The translations under genes were made by a program, and so were the position numbers. A DNA stretch of 64,000 nucleotides, from the NCBI RefSeq assembly GCF_030687535.1, contig NZ_CP117437.1, forward strand, positions 5,825,501-5,889,500. Reading direction: 5' to 3'. Under the pieces are notes generated by a model. That model was not told the DNA's origin. It saw only the letters and a program-made list of their open reading frames with translations, and did no database searches. Positions 28,368 through 38,376 of this stretch are shown piece by piece. Each line of letters opens with the position of its first letter. Position 1 is the stretch's first letter. The DNA comes from Pseudomonas sp. FP2335 (GTDB lineage: Bacteria; Pseudomonadota; Gammaproteobacteria; Pseudomonadales; Pseudomonadaceae).

Positions 28368-29441
28368 TCAATCGCCGGAATAGAGCCTTGGCACTCGGCG
28401 CAGGTTGCAGAAGATCTGGTAGGGAATGGTTTCGGCGGCAGTGGCGATGTCGCTGGCGAGGATGTTTTTGCCCCACAGCTCCACGGTCGAACCGAGACCC
28501 GCCTCAGGCACGTCCGTCAGGTCGACGCACAGCATGTCCATGGACACACGGCCGAGCAATTGGCTGCGCTGCCCGGCGACCAGTACCGGTGTACCTGTCG
28601 GTGCGTGGCGCGGGTAACCGTCGGCATAGCCCATCGCAACCACGCCGATGCGCATCGGTTTTGGCGTGATGAACTTGGCGCCGTAGCCCACCGGCTCGCC
28701 GGCCGGCAGTTCACGGACGCAAATGACTTTGGATTCCAGGGTCATCACCGGCTGCAAGCGCGCGGCCACGGCCTGGTCTTCGCCAAACGGCGTCGCGCCG
28801 TACAGCATGATGCCGGGGCGCACCCAGTCACTGGACACGTTGGGCCAGCCCATCACCGCCGGCGAGTTGCGCAGGCTGACCTCGGCCGCCAGGCCTTGGC
28901 GCGCCGCGTCGAAGACTGCCACTTGCTCATCGCTGCGCGCACAATCAAGCTCATCGGCGCGGGCGAAGTGGCTCATCAATACGATCTTGGCCACTTTGCC
29001 GCTGGCCAGCAGGCGCTGGTATGCCTCGTGATAATCCTTGGGATGCAGGCCGACGCGGTGCATGCCGGAGTCGAGCTTGAGCCAGATGGTCAGCGGCTTG
29101 CTCAGCCTGGCCTGCTCGATCGCCTCCAGCTGCCACAACGAATGCACCACGCACCACAAATCATGCTCGATGATCAGTGGCAGCTCGTCAGCTTCGAAAA
29201 AACCTTCCAACAGCAACACCGGCGCGCGGATACCGGCGGCGCGCAGCTCCAGCGCCTCTTCGATACACGCCACGGCAAACCCATCGGCGTCGGCCTCCAA
29301 CGCCTGGGCCACCCGCACGGCACCATGGCCATAGGCATCCGCCTTGATCACGGCAAGGGCCTTGGCCCCCGTGACTTCACGGGCCAATTGGTAGTTGTGG
29401 CGCAGGGCTTGGAGATCGATCAGGGCACGGGCAGGACGCAT
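28368..29441 (-). CDS. dadX: Catabolic alanine racemase
   Basis: The protein has 357 aa. The PLP Lys33 lies in [14 protein letters not shown], and the catalytic tyrosine region is [11 protein letters not shown]-terminal [12 protein letters not shown] matches alanine racemases. It interconverts L- and D-alanine for catabolism by DadA. It is downstream of dadA and the RidA gene, from which it is separated by a terminator-like hairpin. Confidence 0.95.
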   Translation of the reverse strand: MRPARALIDLQALRHNYQLAREVTGAKALAVIKADAYGHGAVRVAQALEADADGFAVACIEEALELRAAGIRAPVLLLEGFFEADELPLIIEHDLWCVVHSLWQLEAIEQARLSKPLTIWLKLDSGMHRVGLHPKDYHEAYQRLLASGKVAKIVLMSHFARADELDCARSDEQVAVFDAARQGLAAEVSLRNSPAVMGWPNVSSDWVRPGIMLYGATPFGEDQAVAARLQPVMTLESKVICVRELPAGEPVGYGAKFITPKPMRIGVVAMGYADGYPRHAPTGTPVLVAGQRSQLLGRVSMDMLCVDLTDVPEAGLGSTVELWGKNILASDIATAAETIPYQIFCNLRRVPRLYSGD

Positions 29442-29468
29442 GGCGGCAGGCTTCTAGGCGACAGAGTG

Positions 29469-29506
29469 AAAAAAAAACCGATGCCGCCCAATAACGTCGG
29501 CACCGG
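29469..29506 (-). terminator. Intrinsic terminator/attenuator between ridA and dadX
   Basis: On the minus strand CCGGTGCCG and CGGCATCGG form a 9-bp stem (one G-U pair) around an 11-nt loop, followed by a run of nine T residues. It falls inside the dadA-ridA-dadX transcription unit and should lower dadX expression relative to dadA. Confidence 0.8.
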
Positions 29507-29519
29507 GGGAGGATCTGGT

Positions 29520-29873
29520 TTACGGCAGCGCAGCCACGACCGACAGCTCTACCAGGATTTGCGGTTCGCACAACTTGGCTTCAACCGTGGCGCGGGCCGG
29601 GGCGACGCCCTTGGGCAGCCACTTGTCCCACACCGCATTCATGCCGGCGAAATCGGCGTCGATGTCTTTCAGGTAGATCGTCACCGACAGCAACTTGGTC
29701 TTGTCGGTACCGGCCAGGTCCAGCAAACGCTCGATGTTGGCCAGGGTTTCACGGGTCTGCTGTTCAATCCCGGCGTTCATGTCGTCGCCGACTTGCCCGG
29801 CCAGATAGACGGTGCCGCTGTGGACTACGATCTGGCTCATGCGCTCATTGGTGAGCTGGCGCTGGATTGACAT
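29520..29873 (-). CDS. RidA-family reactive imine deaminase (dad operon)
   Basis: The protein has 117 aa with CAGGAG upstream of the ATG. RidA features are AGQVGDD near 27, [10 protein letters not shown] near 62 and the C-terminal [11 protein letters not shown] with the conserved Arg and Glu. It overlaps the 3' end of dadA by 29 bp. DadA makes imino acids from D-amino acids, and RidA enzymes hydrolyse such imines, so the pairing is logical. It matches PA5303. Confidence 0.92.
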   Translation of the reverse strand: MSIQRQLTNERMSQIVVHSGTVYLAGQVGDDMNAGIEQQTRETLANIERLLDLAGTDKTKLLSVTIYLKDIDADFAGMNAVWDKWLPKGVAPARATVEAKLCEPQILVELSVVAALP

Positions 29874-31146
29874 GTTTTGCGGACTCCTGGTGGTTGCCGT
29901 AACGGGAAATATCGAGGCCTGCGGCGCTGATCTGCGGGGTTTTCCTGGCCATCAGGTCGGCCAGCAAGCGGCCCGAGCCACACGCCATGGTCCAGCCGAG
30001 GGTGCCGTGGCCGGTGTTCAGGAACAGGTTCTTGAACGGCGTGGCACCGACGATCGGTGTGCCATCGGGTGTGGTCGGGCGCAGGCCGGTCCAGAAAGTC
30101 GCTTCGGCCAGATCGCCGCCCTGAGGATAAAGGTCGTTGACGATCATCTCCAGGGTTTCGCGCCGACGCGGGTTGAGCGACAGGTCAAAACCGGCGATTT
30201 CCGCCATGCCGCCGACGCGGATGCGGTTGTCGAAGCGGGTGATCGCGACCTTGTAGGTTTCGTCGAGAATGGTCGAAGTCGGGGCCATCGCCGGGTTGGT
30301 GATCGGCACGGTCAGCGAATACCCCTTGAGCGGGTACACCGGCGCCTTGATCCCCAGCGGCTTGAGCAATTTGGGCGAGTAACTGCCGAGGGCCAGTACG
30401 TAGCGGTCGGCGGTTTCCAGCTTGCCGTCGATCCACACGCCGTTGATGCGTTCGCCGGCGTAGTCGAGGCGCTGGATGTCCTGCTCGAAGCGAAATTCCA
30501 CGCCCAACTGCTTGCACATCTCGGCCAGGCGCGTCGTGAACATCTGGCAGTCGCCGGTCTGGTCATTCGGCAGGCGCAGGGCGCCGGCGAGGATGTCGGT
30601 GACGCTGGCCAGGGCCGGCTCCACACGGGCGATACCGGCACGGTCAAGCAGTTCGAACGGCACGCCGGACTCTTTCAGTACGGCGATGTCCTTGGCGGCG
30701 CCATCGAGTTGGGCCTGGGTGCGGAACAACTGGGTAGTCCCCAGGCTACGACCTTCGTAGGCAATGCCGGTCTCGGCGCGCAGTTCGTCGAGGCAGTCAC
30801 GGCTGTATTCGGACAAACGCACCATGCGTTCTTTGTTTACCGCATAGCGGCTGGCGGTGCAGTTGCGCAGCATCTGCGCCATCCACAGGTATTGATCGAC
30901 ATCGGCAGTGGCCTTGATCGCCAGCGGTGCGTGGCGTTGCAGCAGCCACTTGATGGCCTTGAGCGGCACACCCGGAGCCGCCCAGGGCGAGGCGTAGCCT
31001 GGGGACACCTGGCCGGCATTGGCGAAACTGGTTTCCATGGCAGCGGCGGGCTGACGGTCGACCACGACCACTTCAAAGCCGGCCCGCGCCAAATAGTAGG
31101 CACTGGTCACACCAATGACGCCGCTACCCAAGACCAGAACGCGCAT
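29845..31146 (-). CDS. dadA: D-amino acid dehydrogenase small subunit
   Basis: The protein has 433 aa with GAGGA before the ATG. An N-terminal FAD-binding [19 protein letters not shown] (4-22) and the DAO-fold C-terminus ([47 protein letters not shown]) are diagnostic. It oxidises D-alanine and other D-amino acids, feeding electrons to the membrane quinone pool. Divergent from lrp, as in P. aeruginosa. Confidence 0.96.
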   Translation of the reverse strand: MRVLVLGSGVIGVTSAYYLARAGFEVVVVDRQPAAAMETSFANAGQVSPGYASPWAAPGVPLKAIKWLLQRHAPLAIKATADVDQYLWMAQMLRNCTASRYAVNKERMVRLSEYSRDCLDELRAETGIAYEGRSLGTTQLFRTQAQLDGAAKDIAVLKESGVPFELLDRAGIARVEPALASVTDILAGALRLPNDQTGDCQMFTTRLAEMCKQLGVEFRFEQDIQRLDYAGERINGVWIDGKLETADRYVLALGSYSPKLLKPLGIKAPVYPLKGYSLTVPITNPAMAPTSTILDETYKVAITRFDNRIRVGGMAEIAGFDLSLNPRRRETLEMIVNDLYPQGGDLAEATFWTGLRPTTPDGTPIVGATPFKNLFLNTGHGTLGWTMACGSGRLLADLMARKTPQISAAGLDISRYGNHQESAKHVNPAPAHQ

Positions 31147-31302
31147 TTTTATATCCTCATCGCGGGCGTGGCCGCTGACGTGTGTTGTTCGAGCAATGAT
31201 GAGCGCAGTTTAAAAAACAATGACCAGTGCATTTCACTATATAAATGCCTATATTTGGCGACAATTCTCGGCAAAAACCCTTTTCACAGAGGCAGATCCC
31301 CT

Positions 31303-31791
31303 ATGCGTACCAATACCCAGACCAAGCGGGAGCTGGACAAGATCGACCGCAACATCCTGCGAATCCTGCAAACCGACGGGCGGATTTCGTTCACGGAGCT
31401 GGGAGAAAAAGTCGGGCTGTCGACCACGCCGTGCACCGAGCGCGTGCGCCGGTTGGAGCGCGAAGGGATCATCATGGGCTACAACGCGCGGCTCAACCCT
31501 CAGCATTTGAAGGGGAGTTTGCTGGTATTTGTCGAGATCAGCCTCGATTACAAGTCAGGCGACACCTTTGAGGAATTCCGCCGCGCCGTACTGAAACTGC
31601 CCCATGTGCTGGAGTGCCACCTGGTGTCGGGTGACTTCGACTACCTGGTGAAGGCGCGGATTTCCGAGATGGCCTCGTACCGCAAATTGCTTGGCGACAT
31701 CCTGCTCAAGCTGCCCCATGTGCGGGAGTCCAAGAGCTATATCGTGATGGAAGAAGTGAAAGAGAGCCTGAACCTGCCGATTCCCGATTAA
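31303..31791 (+). CDS. lrp: Lrp/AsnC-family regulator of the dad operon
   Basis: The protein has 162 aa, starting MRTNTQTKRELDKIDRNIL. The winged HTH is FTELGEKVGLSTTPCTERVRRLEREGII and the C-terminal RAM domain includes ECHLVSGDFDYLVKARI and SKSYIVMEEVKE. Lrp (PA5308, DadR) activates dadA-dadX in response to alanine. The 156-bp divergent region with AT-rich sequence around 31200-31260 is the likely binding and promoter site. Confidence 0.94.
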   Translation: MRTNTQTKRELDKIDRNILRILQTDGRISFTELGEKVGLSTTPCTERVRRLEREGIIMGYNARLNPQHLKGSLLVFVEISLDYKSGDTFEEFRRAVLKLPHVLECHLVSGDFDYLVKARISEMASYRKLLGDILLKLPHVRESKSYIVMEEVKESLNLPIPD

Positions 31792-31829
31792 CTGGCACCC
31801 TGCTCCCACACTTTGACCGAGTACACCTG

Positions 31830-32183
31830 TCAGACCAATACCTGCCGGGTGCTCGCCATATAGTCGTGGATCTGCTTTTCCACCCGCGGGTGGATCAGCT
31901 CCACCGGCCGTCTCCCATTCGGGCACGGCAAGGTCTTAGTGGTGCCGAACAGCCGACAGATCAGTGGCCGCTCGTCGTACACCGTGCAACCGCTGGGGCC
32001 CAGGTGCACACAGTTCAGCTCGTCCATGGCAGCGTCCTGCTCGGCCGCAGTCTTGCGCGGCAGACGGGACATTTCTTCAGGCGAAGTGGTCACCGGCCCA
32101 CAGCAGTCGTGGCAGCCGGGGACGCACTCGAACGAAGGAATCTGTCGGCGCAGTGCGCTGATCTTTTGGTTGTTGCAACTCAT
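31830..32183 (-). CDS. YkgJ-family cysteine-cluster protein
   Basis: The protein has 117 aa. It carries FECVPGCHDCCGP near 18-30, LNCVHLGPSGCTVYDERPLICRLFG and a later LPCPNG, the Cys-rich pattern of the putative zinc/iron-chelating YkgJ family. The function is unknown. It is convergent with lrp and divergent from pauB. Confidence 0.85.
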   Translation of the reverse strand: MSCNNQKISALRRQIPSFECVPGCHDCCGPVTTSPEEMSRLPRKTAAEQDAAMDELNCVHLGPSGCTVYDERPLICRLFGTTKTLPCPNGRRPVELIHPRVEKQIHDYMASTRQVLV

Positions 32184-32297
32184 CGAAACACGTACCGAAC
32201 GGCGAATAGGCGTGGATTCTGCCGCAAAAGCCCGCGGTGAGACAGCTTCGTCCGACCGCTGTATCCTGCGTCAAATTTTCCAAACAGGGATGCTCCC

Positions 32298-33590
32298 ATG
32301 ACCGCCAGCGCCCGGCACACCGCTTCCTACTATGCCGCCACCAGCGTGCCGCAACCCGATTACCCGGTACTGACCGGCGAAATGACGGCCGACGTGTGCG
32401 TGGTCGGCGGTGGCTTTTCCGGGCTGAACACCGCCCTGGAGCTGGCCGAACGCGGCTTCAGCGTGGTGCTGCTGGAAGCCCGCAAAATCGCCTGGGGCGC
32501 CAGCGGGCGCAATGGCGGCCAATTGATTCGCGGCGTCGGCCATGGCCTCGAGCAGTTCACCCCAGTGATCGGCAGCGACGGCGTGCGCCAGATGAAGCTG
32601 ATGGGCCTGGAAGCTGTGGAGATCGTGCGCGAGCGCGTCGAACGCTTCCAGATCCCCTGCGACCTGACCTGGGGCTACTGCGACCTCGCCAACAAACCCC
32701 GCGACCTGCAAGGCCTGGCCGAAGACGCCGAAGAGTTGCGCAGCCTGGGCTATCGCCACGAAGTACGCCTACTGCAAGCCAGCCAGATGAGCAGCGTGAT
32801 CGGCTCGGACCGTTACGTAGGCGGCATGATCGACATGGGCTCCGGCCACCTGCACCCACTCAACCTCGCGTTGGGCGAAGCCGCCGCCGCGCAGCGACTG
32901 GGCGTGCAGTTGTTTGAGCAATCCGCCGTCACGCGCATCGACTACGGCCCCGAGATCAACGTGCACACCACCCAGGGCAACGTGCGCGCCAAGACCCTGG
33001 TGCTGGCCTGCAACGCCTACCTGAACGGCTTGAACCCGCAGTTGAGCGGCAAAGTGCTGCCTGCCGGCAGCTACATCATCGCCACCGAACCGTTGAGCGA
33101 AGCCCAGGCAGCCAGCCTGCTGCCACAGAACATGGCCGTATGTGACCAGCGGGTGACAGTGGACTACTTCCGCTTGTCCGCCGACCGACGCCTGCTGTTC
33201 GGTGGCGCCTGCCACTACTCCGGCCGCGATCCGCAGGACATCGGCGCCTATATGCGGCCGAAAATGCTCAAGGTGTTCCCGCAATTGGCCGACGTGAAGA
33301 TCGATTACCAGTGGGGCGGCATGATTGGCATCGGCGCCAACCGCCTGCCGCAGATCGGCCGGCTGCCCGACCAACCCAATGTGTATTACGCCCAGGCCTA
33401 CGCCGGCCATGGCCTCAACGCCACGCACCTGGCGGGCAAGCTACTGGCCGAGGCCATCAGCGGCCAGCAGCAGGGCCGCTTCGATCTGTTCGCCCAGGTG
33501 CCGCACATCACCTTCCCCGGCGGCAAGCATTTGCGCTCGCCACTGTTGGCGCTAGGGATGCTCTGGCACCGCCTCAAAGAGCTGATGTGA
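32298..33590 (+). CDS. pauB: Gamma-glutamylputrescine oxidase-like FAD oxidoreductase (PauB)
   Basis: The protein has 430 aa. The FAD motif CVVGGGFSGLNTALELAERG and the GASGRNGGQLIRG segment are characteristic of PuuB/PauB. C-terminal GGMIGIGANRLPQIGRLP and AYAGHGLNATHLAGK complete the DAO fold. PauB oxidises gamma-glutamyl-polyamines to aldehydes, which KauB-type dehydrogenases then oxidise; that gene is 5 kb downstream. It corresponds to PA5309. Confidence 0.9.
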   Translation: MTASARHTASYYAATSVPQPDYPVLTGEMTADVCVVGGGFSGLNTALELAERGFSVVLLEARKIAWGASGRNGGQLIRGVGHGLEQFTPVIGSDGVRQMKLMGLEAVEIVRERVERFQIPCDLTWGYCDLANKPRDLQGLAEDAEELRSLGYRHEVRLLQASQMSSVIGSDRYVGGMIDMGSGHLHPLNLALGEAAAAQRLGVQLFEQSAVTRIDYGPEINVHTTQGNVRAKTLVLACNAYLNGLNPQLSGKVLPAGSYIIATEPLSEAQAASLLPQNMAVCDQRVTVDYFRLSADRRLLFGGACHYSGRDPQDIGAYMRPKMLKVFPQLADVKIDYQWGGMIGIGANRLPQIGRLPDQPNVYYAQAYAGHGLNATHLAGKLLAEAISGQQQGRFDLFAQVPHITFPGGKHLRSPLLALGMLWHRLKELM

Positions 33591-33815
33591 TCACTTGCGC
33601 CAGAACGGTTTCACCCCTTCCTGGCGCGCCTGTTCTGCGCTGAGGCCGATGTCCCTGAGCTGTTCGGCGGTCATGTCCAGCAAGGCCTTGCGCGTATGGC
33701 TGCGGTGCCAGAACAGACTCCAGCGGCTGTTGGCCGGCGCCGACAGCGTGCGTCCCTGCTCCGCTTCCAGTTCCTGACTGTGTAACGCCAACCGCACATC
33801 GCTCATGCCGCTCAT
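33591..33815 (-). CDS. DUF1127-family small protein
   Basis: The protein has 74 aa from the ATG at 33815 with GAGGGG 7 nt upstream; an ATG 15 bp farther upstream is less well placed. The C-terminal half has the DUF1127 signature (LLDMTAEQLRDIGLSAEQARQE) and a basic tail ending PFWRK. Such proteins are often RNA-linked or stress-related. Its stop is directly adjacent to the pauB stop. Confidence 0.87.
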   Translation of the reverse strand: MSGMSDVRLALHSQELEAEQGRTLSAPANSRWSLFWHRSHTRKALLDMTAEQLRDIGLSAEQARQEGVKPFWRK

Positions 33816-33981
33816 TGTGTCGCCCCTCATTTACCTGTTGCCATGAGTGACTAGGATGGGCGCGCGAGCAAAACCATTACAGATCCAATCAATTTTTATT
33901 AAATCCATACAGACACTGCCTATGGGCGGCTGAATCCTGTATTTTCCCTGTATCTGTACTGGTCCCCTGGGAGCGACCACC

Positions 33982-35406
33982 ATGACCCTATACGTCAACC
34001 TCGCCGATTTGCTGGGCACGCGCATCGAACAAGGCTTCTACCGTCCCGGCGATCGCTTGCCTTCCGTACGCGCCTTGAGCGTGGAACACGGGGTCAGCTT
34101 GAGCACCGTGCAACAGGCCTATCGCTTGCTGGAAGATAATGGCCTGGCGATGCCCAAGCCCAAATCCGGCTACTTTGTGCCGGTCGGCCGCGAGTTGCCG
34201 GCCCTGCCTGAAGTCGGCCGCCCGGCCCAGCGCCCGGTGGACATTTCCCAGTGGGACCAGGTGCTGGAGCTGATTCGCGCCGTCCCGCGCAAAGACGTCA
34301 TACAGATGGGCCGCGGCATGCCGGATGTGCTGTCACCGACCCTCAAGCCCCTGCTGCGCAGCCTCGCTCGCGTGAGCCGCCGCCAGGATCTGCCGGGGCT
34401 GTATTACGACAACATCATGGGCTGTATGGAATTGCGCGAACAGATCGCTCGGCTGTCATTGGATTCCGGCTGCCAACTGAACGCCGAAGACATTGTGGTC
34501 ACCACCGGTTGCCATGAGGCGCTGTCTGCGAGCATCCGCGCCATTTGTGAACCTGGGGATATTGTCGCGGTGGATTCACCCAGCTTTCACGGTGCCATGC
34601 AGACCCTCAAGGGCCTGGGCATGAAGGCCCTGGAAATCCCCACCGACCCCATCACCGGCATCAGCCTGGAAGCCCTGGAACTGGCCCTGGAACAATGGCC
34701 GATCAAGGTCATCCAACTGACCCCCAACTGCAACAACCCGCTGGGCTACATCATGCCGGAAGCGCGCAAACGCGCCCTGCTGACCCTGGCCCAGCGCTTT
34801 GACGTGGCGATCATCGAAGACGATGTGTATGGCGAATTGGCCTACAGCTACCCGCGCCCGCGCACGATCAAATCCTTCGACGAAGACGGCCGCGTACTGC
34901 TCTGCAGTTCGTTCTCCAAAACCCTGGCGCCCGGCCTGCGCATCGGTTGGGTAGCACCGGGGCGTTACCTGGAACGGGTGCTGCACATGAAATACATCAG
35001 CACCGGCTCGACTGCGACCCAACCGCAGATTGCGATCGCAGAATTTCTGAAAAACGGCCACTTCGAACCGCATTTGCGGCGGATGCGCACTCAATACCAG
35101 CGCAATCGCGACCTGATGCTCGATTGGGTCAGCCGCTACTTTCCCGCGGGCACACGAGCCAGCCGCCCTCAGGGCAGCTTTATGCTGTGGGTCGAGTTGC
35201 CGGATGGCTTTGATACCTTGAAGCTCAACCGGATCTTGCTGGAACAAGGCGTACAGGTGGCGGTAGGCAGCATCTTCTCGGCCTCGGGCAAATACCGGAA
35301 CTGCCTGCGCATGAACTACGGCGCCAAGCCGAGCCCGCAGATCGAAGAGGCCGTGCGCAAGGTCGGTGCTGCCGCGATCAAACTGCTGAACGAGGAAATG
35401 CACTGA
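33982..35406 (+). CDS. MocR-type transcriptional regulator (GntR HTH + aminotransferase domain)
   Basis: The protein has 474 aa. The GntR HTH lies at about 12-66 (GDRLPSVRALSVEHGVSLSTVQQAY). The aminotransferase-like domain has LTPNCNNPLGYIMP, IIEDDVYGELAY and the PLP lysine in SSFSKTLAPGLRIGW. It may regulate the downstream PLD lipoprotein or nearby amine genes; nothing in the sequence settles this. It differs clearly from the MocR gene at 7.7 kb. Confidence 0.93.
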   Translation: MTLYVNLADLLGTRIEQGFYRPGDRLPSVRALSVEHGVSLSTVQQAYRLLEDNGLAMPKPKSGYFVPVGRELPALPEVGRPAQRPVDISQWDQVLELIRAVPRKDVIQMGRGMPDVLSPTLKPLLRSLARVSRRQDLPGLYYDNIMGCMELREQIARLSLDSGCQLNAEDIVVTTGCHEALSASIRAICEPGDIVAVDSPSFHGAMQTLKGLGMKALEIPTDPITGISLEALELALEQWPIKVIQLTPNCNNPLGYIMPEARKRALLTLAQRFDVAIIEDDVYGELAYSYPRPRTIKSFDEDGRVLLCSSFSKTLAPGLRIGWVAPGRYLERVLHMKYISTGSTATQPQIAIAEFLKNGHFEPHLRRMRTQYQRNRDLMLDWVSRYFPAGTRASRPQGSFMLWVELPDGFDTLKLNRILLEQGVQVAVGSIFSASGKYRNCLRMNYGAKPSPQIEEAVRKVGAAAIKLLNEEMH

Positions 35407-35468
35407 CCTTTCCCGAGAAATAGCCGTCAGATGTCGACAACCGCCCTGATCTGGAAGCGACTCCCTTG

Positions 35469-37034
35469 ATGATGCAACGGCTATTCCCGTTTTTCCTGTT
35501 GGGAGCCCTGGCCCTCGGCGGCTGTGCCACCGTGAACGCACCGCGCGTCCCCAGCGATGCGCTGCCCGCCGCCCAGTCGTCGTTCGGCCGCTCGATCCAG
35601 GCCCAGGCCGCGCCTTACCAGGGCCGCTCCGGGTTTCGCCTGCTGCCCAACAGCAGCGAGGCGTTCATGGCCCGCGCCGAACTGATCCGCAACGCCCAGA
35701 CCAGCCTCGACTTGCAGTACTACATCGTCCACGACGGTATCAGCACGCGCATGCTCGTGGACGAACTGCTCAAGGCCGCCGACCGCGGTGTGCGTGTGCG
35801 CATCCTGCTGGACGACACCACCAGCGACGGCCTCGACCAGATCATCGCCACCCTCGCCGCCCACCCCAAGATCGAAATCCGCCTGTTCAACCCGTTGCAT
35901 CTGGGCCGCAGCACCGGCGTGACGCGGGCCATGGGTCGTCTGTTCAATCTGTCTTTGCAGCACCGGCGCATGCACAACAAGTTGTGGCTGGCCGACAACA
36001 GCGCAGCCATCGTCGGCGGGCGCAATCTGGGCGATGAGTATTTCGACGCCGAGCCCAACCTGAATTTCACCGACATCGACATGCTCAGCCTGGGCCCGGT
36101 GGCCGAGCAGCTCGGCCACAGCTTCGACCAGTACTGGAACAGTGCCCTGAGCAAGCCGATTGACGACTTTGTCTCCAACACGCCATCCAAAGGCGACTTG
36201 GCGACCGCACGCGCGCGCCTGCAAGACTCGCTGGCCGAATCACGCCAGCAGCATTACGCCCTGTACAACCGGCTGCGCACCTATCAGACCCAACCGCGCA
36301 TGGACACCTGGCGCCGCGAGTTGATCTGGGCCTGGAACCAGGCGCTGTGGGATGCGCCGAGCAAGGTGCTGGCCACGGCCGAACCGGACCCGCACTTGCT
36401 GCTCACCACCCAACTCGCGCCGGAGCTGGCAGGGGTCAATCACGAGCTGATCATGATCTCGGCGTACTTCGTGCCCGGCCAGCCGGGGCTGGTGTACCTG
36501 ACCGGGCGCGCCGACGCAGGCGTGTCCGTGAGCCTGCTGACCAACGCCCTGGAGGCCACCGACGTACCGGCCGTGCACGGCGGCTACGCGCCGTATCGCA
36601 AGGCCCTGCTGGAACACGGGGTAAAACTCTACGAACTGCGCCGCCAACCGGGCGATGGCAGCGGCAGCGGCCCCCACCTGTTTCGGCGTGGCACCTTTCG
36701 CGGTTCGGACTCCAGCCTGCACAGCAAGGCGATGATCTTTGATCGGGAAAAGTCCTTCATCGGCTCGTTCAATTTCGACCCGCGTTCGGTGCTTTGGAAC
36801 ACCGAAGTCGGCGTATTGGTCGACAGTCCCGAACTGGCTGAACATGTGCGCAACCTGGCGCTGCAAGGCATGGCGCCAGCGTTGAGTTATGAACCAAAAT
36901 TGCAGGATGGGCAGTTGGTGTGGGTGACCGAGGACAACGGCCAATTGCACACCCTGAACCGCGAGCCGGGCAGTTGGTGGCGGCGCTTCAATGCATGGTT
37001 TGCCACGTCTGTGGGCCTGGAACGCATGCTTTAA
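35469..37034 (+). CDS. Phospholipase D-like lipoprotein (ClsC/YmdC class)
   Basis: The protein has about 522 aa (ATG at 35469 or 35472). The signal peptide has a lipobox LGGC (Cys at about 19), so it is probably an envelope lipoprotein. Two HKD motifs are intact: HNKLWLADNSAAIVGG near 169 and HSKAMIFDREKSFIGS near 418. The layout matches cardiolipin-synthase-C-like phosphatidyl transferases. The lipoprotein anchor is the main difference from cytosolic-membrane ClsA. Confidence 0.88.
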   Translation: MMQRLFPFFLLGALALGGCATVNAPRVPSDALPAAQSSFGRSIQAQAAPYQGRSGFRLLPNSSEAFMARAELIRNAQTSLDLQYYIVHDGISTRMLVDELLKAADRGVRVRILLDDTTSDGLDQIIATLAAHPKIEIRLFNPLHLGRSTGVTRAMGRLFNLSLQHRRMHNKLWLADNSAAIVGGRNLGDEYFDAEPNLNFTDIDMLSLGPVAEQLGHSFDQYWNSALSKPIDDFVSNTPSKGDLATARARLQDSLAESRQQHYALYNRLRTYQTQPRMDTWRRELIWAWNQALWDAPSKVLATAEPDPHLLLTTQLAPELAGVNHELIMISAYFVPGQPGLVYLTGRADAGVSVSLLTNALEATDVPAVHGGYAPYRKALLEHGVKLYELRRQPGDGSGSGPHLFRRGTFRGSDSSLHSKAMIFDREKSFIGSFNFDPRSVLWNTEVGVLVDSPELAEHVRNLALQGMAPALSYEPKLQDGQLVWVTEDNGQLHTLNREPGSWWRRFNAWFATSVGLERML

Positions 37035-37076
37035 GAACAACACCGATCAACTGTGGGAGCTGACTGCACGGTAAGG

Positions 37077-38219
37077 TCAGGCCGGTTGCGCTGCGCCGAA
37101 CGCCCCCTGGCGCAGCAGCAACACCACCAGGCCCAACGCGCCGGCCGCCATCAGGAACGGCAACGCATGCCCGCTGATCCACTGGCTCCCTGCCCCCGCC
37201 ACCAACGGCCCGATCAGGCAGCCAATCCCCCACAACTGCGCCACGTGGGCATTGGCGCGCACCAGCGCATCGTCGCGATAACGCTCGCCGATCAGAATCA
37301 ACGACAGGGTGAACAACCCTCCAGCACTGGCGCCGAACACCACCCACACCGGCCAGATCAACAACGTGTGCAAGGTCAGCGGAATCGCCAGGCTCGACGC
37401 CAGCAGCAATACCGCACAACTGAGGAACAGCGTGCGTCGCGGCAGGTAGTCAGCCAGCGCACCGATGGGCAATTGCAGCAGCGCATCACCCACCACCACG
37501 GTGCTGACCATCGCCAAGGCGATCTCGGCAGTGAAGCCCTGTTGCAGGCAATACACCGGCAGCAGCGTCAGAATCATCGCCTCGAACGCGGCGAATAAGG
37601 CCACCGCCCAGGCAATCGCCGGCAGGCTCAGGCAGAAGCGCCACAGGTCGGCGAAGGTCACGCTGAACGACTCGGCAGTGGGTGCACCGGAGCGTCCCAG
37701 CAACAACACGGGCGCCACCACCAATAAGCCGACACCCACCCAGAAGCCGTAGTCATGGTCGGTGCCGATCAGGCCCAGCAGCAAGGGCCCGGACAGTTGG
37801 CTCAAGGCATAGCTACAGCCATACAACGCGACCAACCGGCCACGCCATTGCTCCACCACCAACTGGTTGATCCAGCTTTCGCCGAGGATAAACACGATGG
37901 TCAGGATCACCCCGATCATCAGCCGCAGCACCAGCCACACCGGATAGCTCGGCAAAATCGCCAGCAAACCGATGGACAGCGCCCCGCCCCACAGGCACAA
38001 GCGCATCAAATTGGCAGTGCCCAGCCACGAGGCCAAACGACTGGAAAGCTTCGCCCCCAGCAACACACCAAAAGCTGGCATCGCCGCCATCACCCCGATG
38101 GCAAAACTGCCGTAGCCCCAGCCTTCGAGTCGCAGGGACACCAGCGGCATGCTGACCCCCAGGGCCAGGCCAACGCTGAGGACCGAGGCCAGAACGGCGA
38201 AATAAGTCGCCCAACGCAT
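37077..38219 (-). CDS. MFS transporter, YcaD-like
   Basis: The protein has 380 aa from ATG 38219 with AGGAG 8 nt upstream, with 12 predicted helices. LRLEGWGYGSFAIGVMAAMP near 30-49, FILGESWINQLVV and LPVYCLQQGFTAEIALAMVS are typical of the YcaD/sugar-porter-like MFS group. The substrate is unknown. Two convergent gene ends and a partial REP (GTGGGAGCTG at 37052) lie on its 3' side. Confidence 0.85.
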   Translation of the reverse strand: MRWATYFAVLASVLSVGLALGVSMPLVSLRLEGWGYGSFAIGVMAAMPAFGVLLGAKLSSRLASWLGTANLMRLCLWGGALSIGLLAILPSYPVWLVLRLMIGVILTIVFILGESWINQLVVEQWRGRLVALYGCSYALSQLSGPLLLGLIGTDHDYGFWVGVGLLVVAPVLLLGRSGAPTAESFSVTFADLWRFCLSLPAIAWAVALFAAFEAMILTLLPVYCLQQGFTAEIALAMVSTVVVGDALLQLPIGALADYLPRRTLFLSCAVLLLASSLAIPLTLHTLLIWPVWVVFGASAGGLFTLSLILIGERYRDDALVRANAHVAQLWGIGCLIGPLVAGAGSQWISGHALPFLMAAGALGLVVLLLRQGAFGAAQPA

Positions 38220-38261
38220 GTCCACGCTCCTGTGGATAATTCCTGAAATCACACAAAACAC

Positions 38262-38350
38262 TGTGGGAGCGGGCTTGCTCGCGAATGCGGTAGGCCAGCC
38301 AGCTCATCTGGTACTGATACACCGTATTCGCGAGCAAGCCCGCTCCCACA
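38262..38350. repeat. REPIN, type GTGGGAGCGGGCTTGCTCGC
   Basis: A complete inverted REP pair in the gap between the aldehyde dehydrogenase stop and the MFS start, both genes on the minus strand. Confidence 0.92.
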
Positions 38351-38376
38351 CGTTTACCTGCGATGAGCCCTGAAAG

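Noticed and set aside
29812-31302. N-terminal 497-codon extension ahead of lrp
   Set aside because: The region is antisense to dadA; Lrp starts at the ATG at 31303, where the family homology begins.
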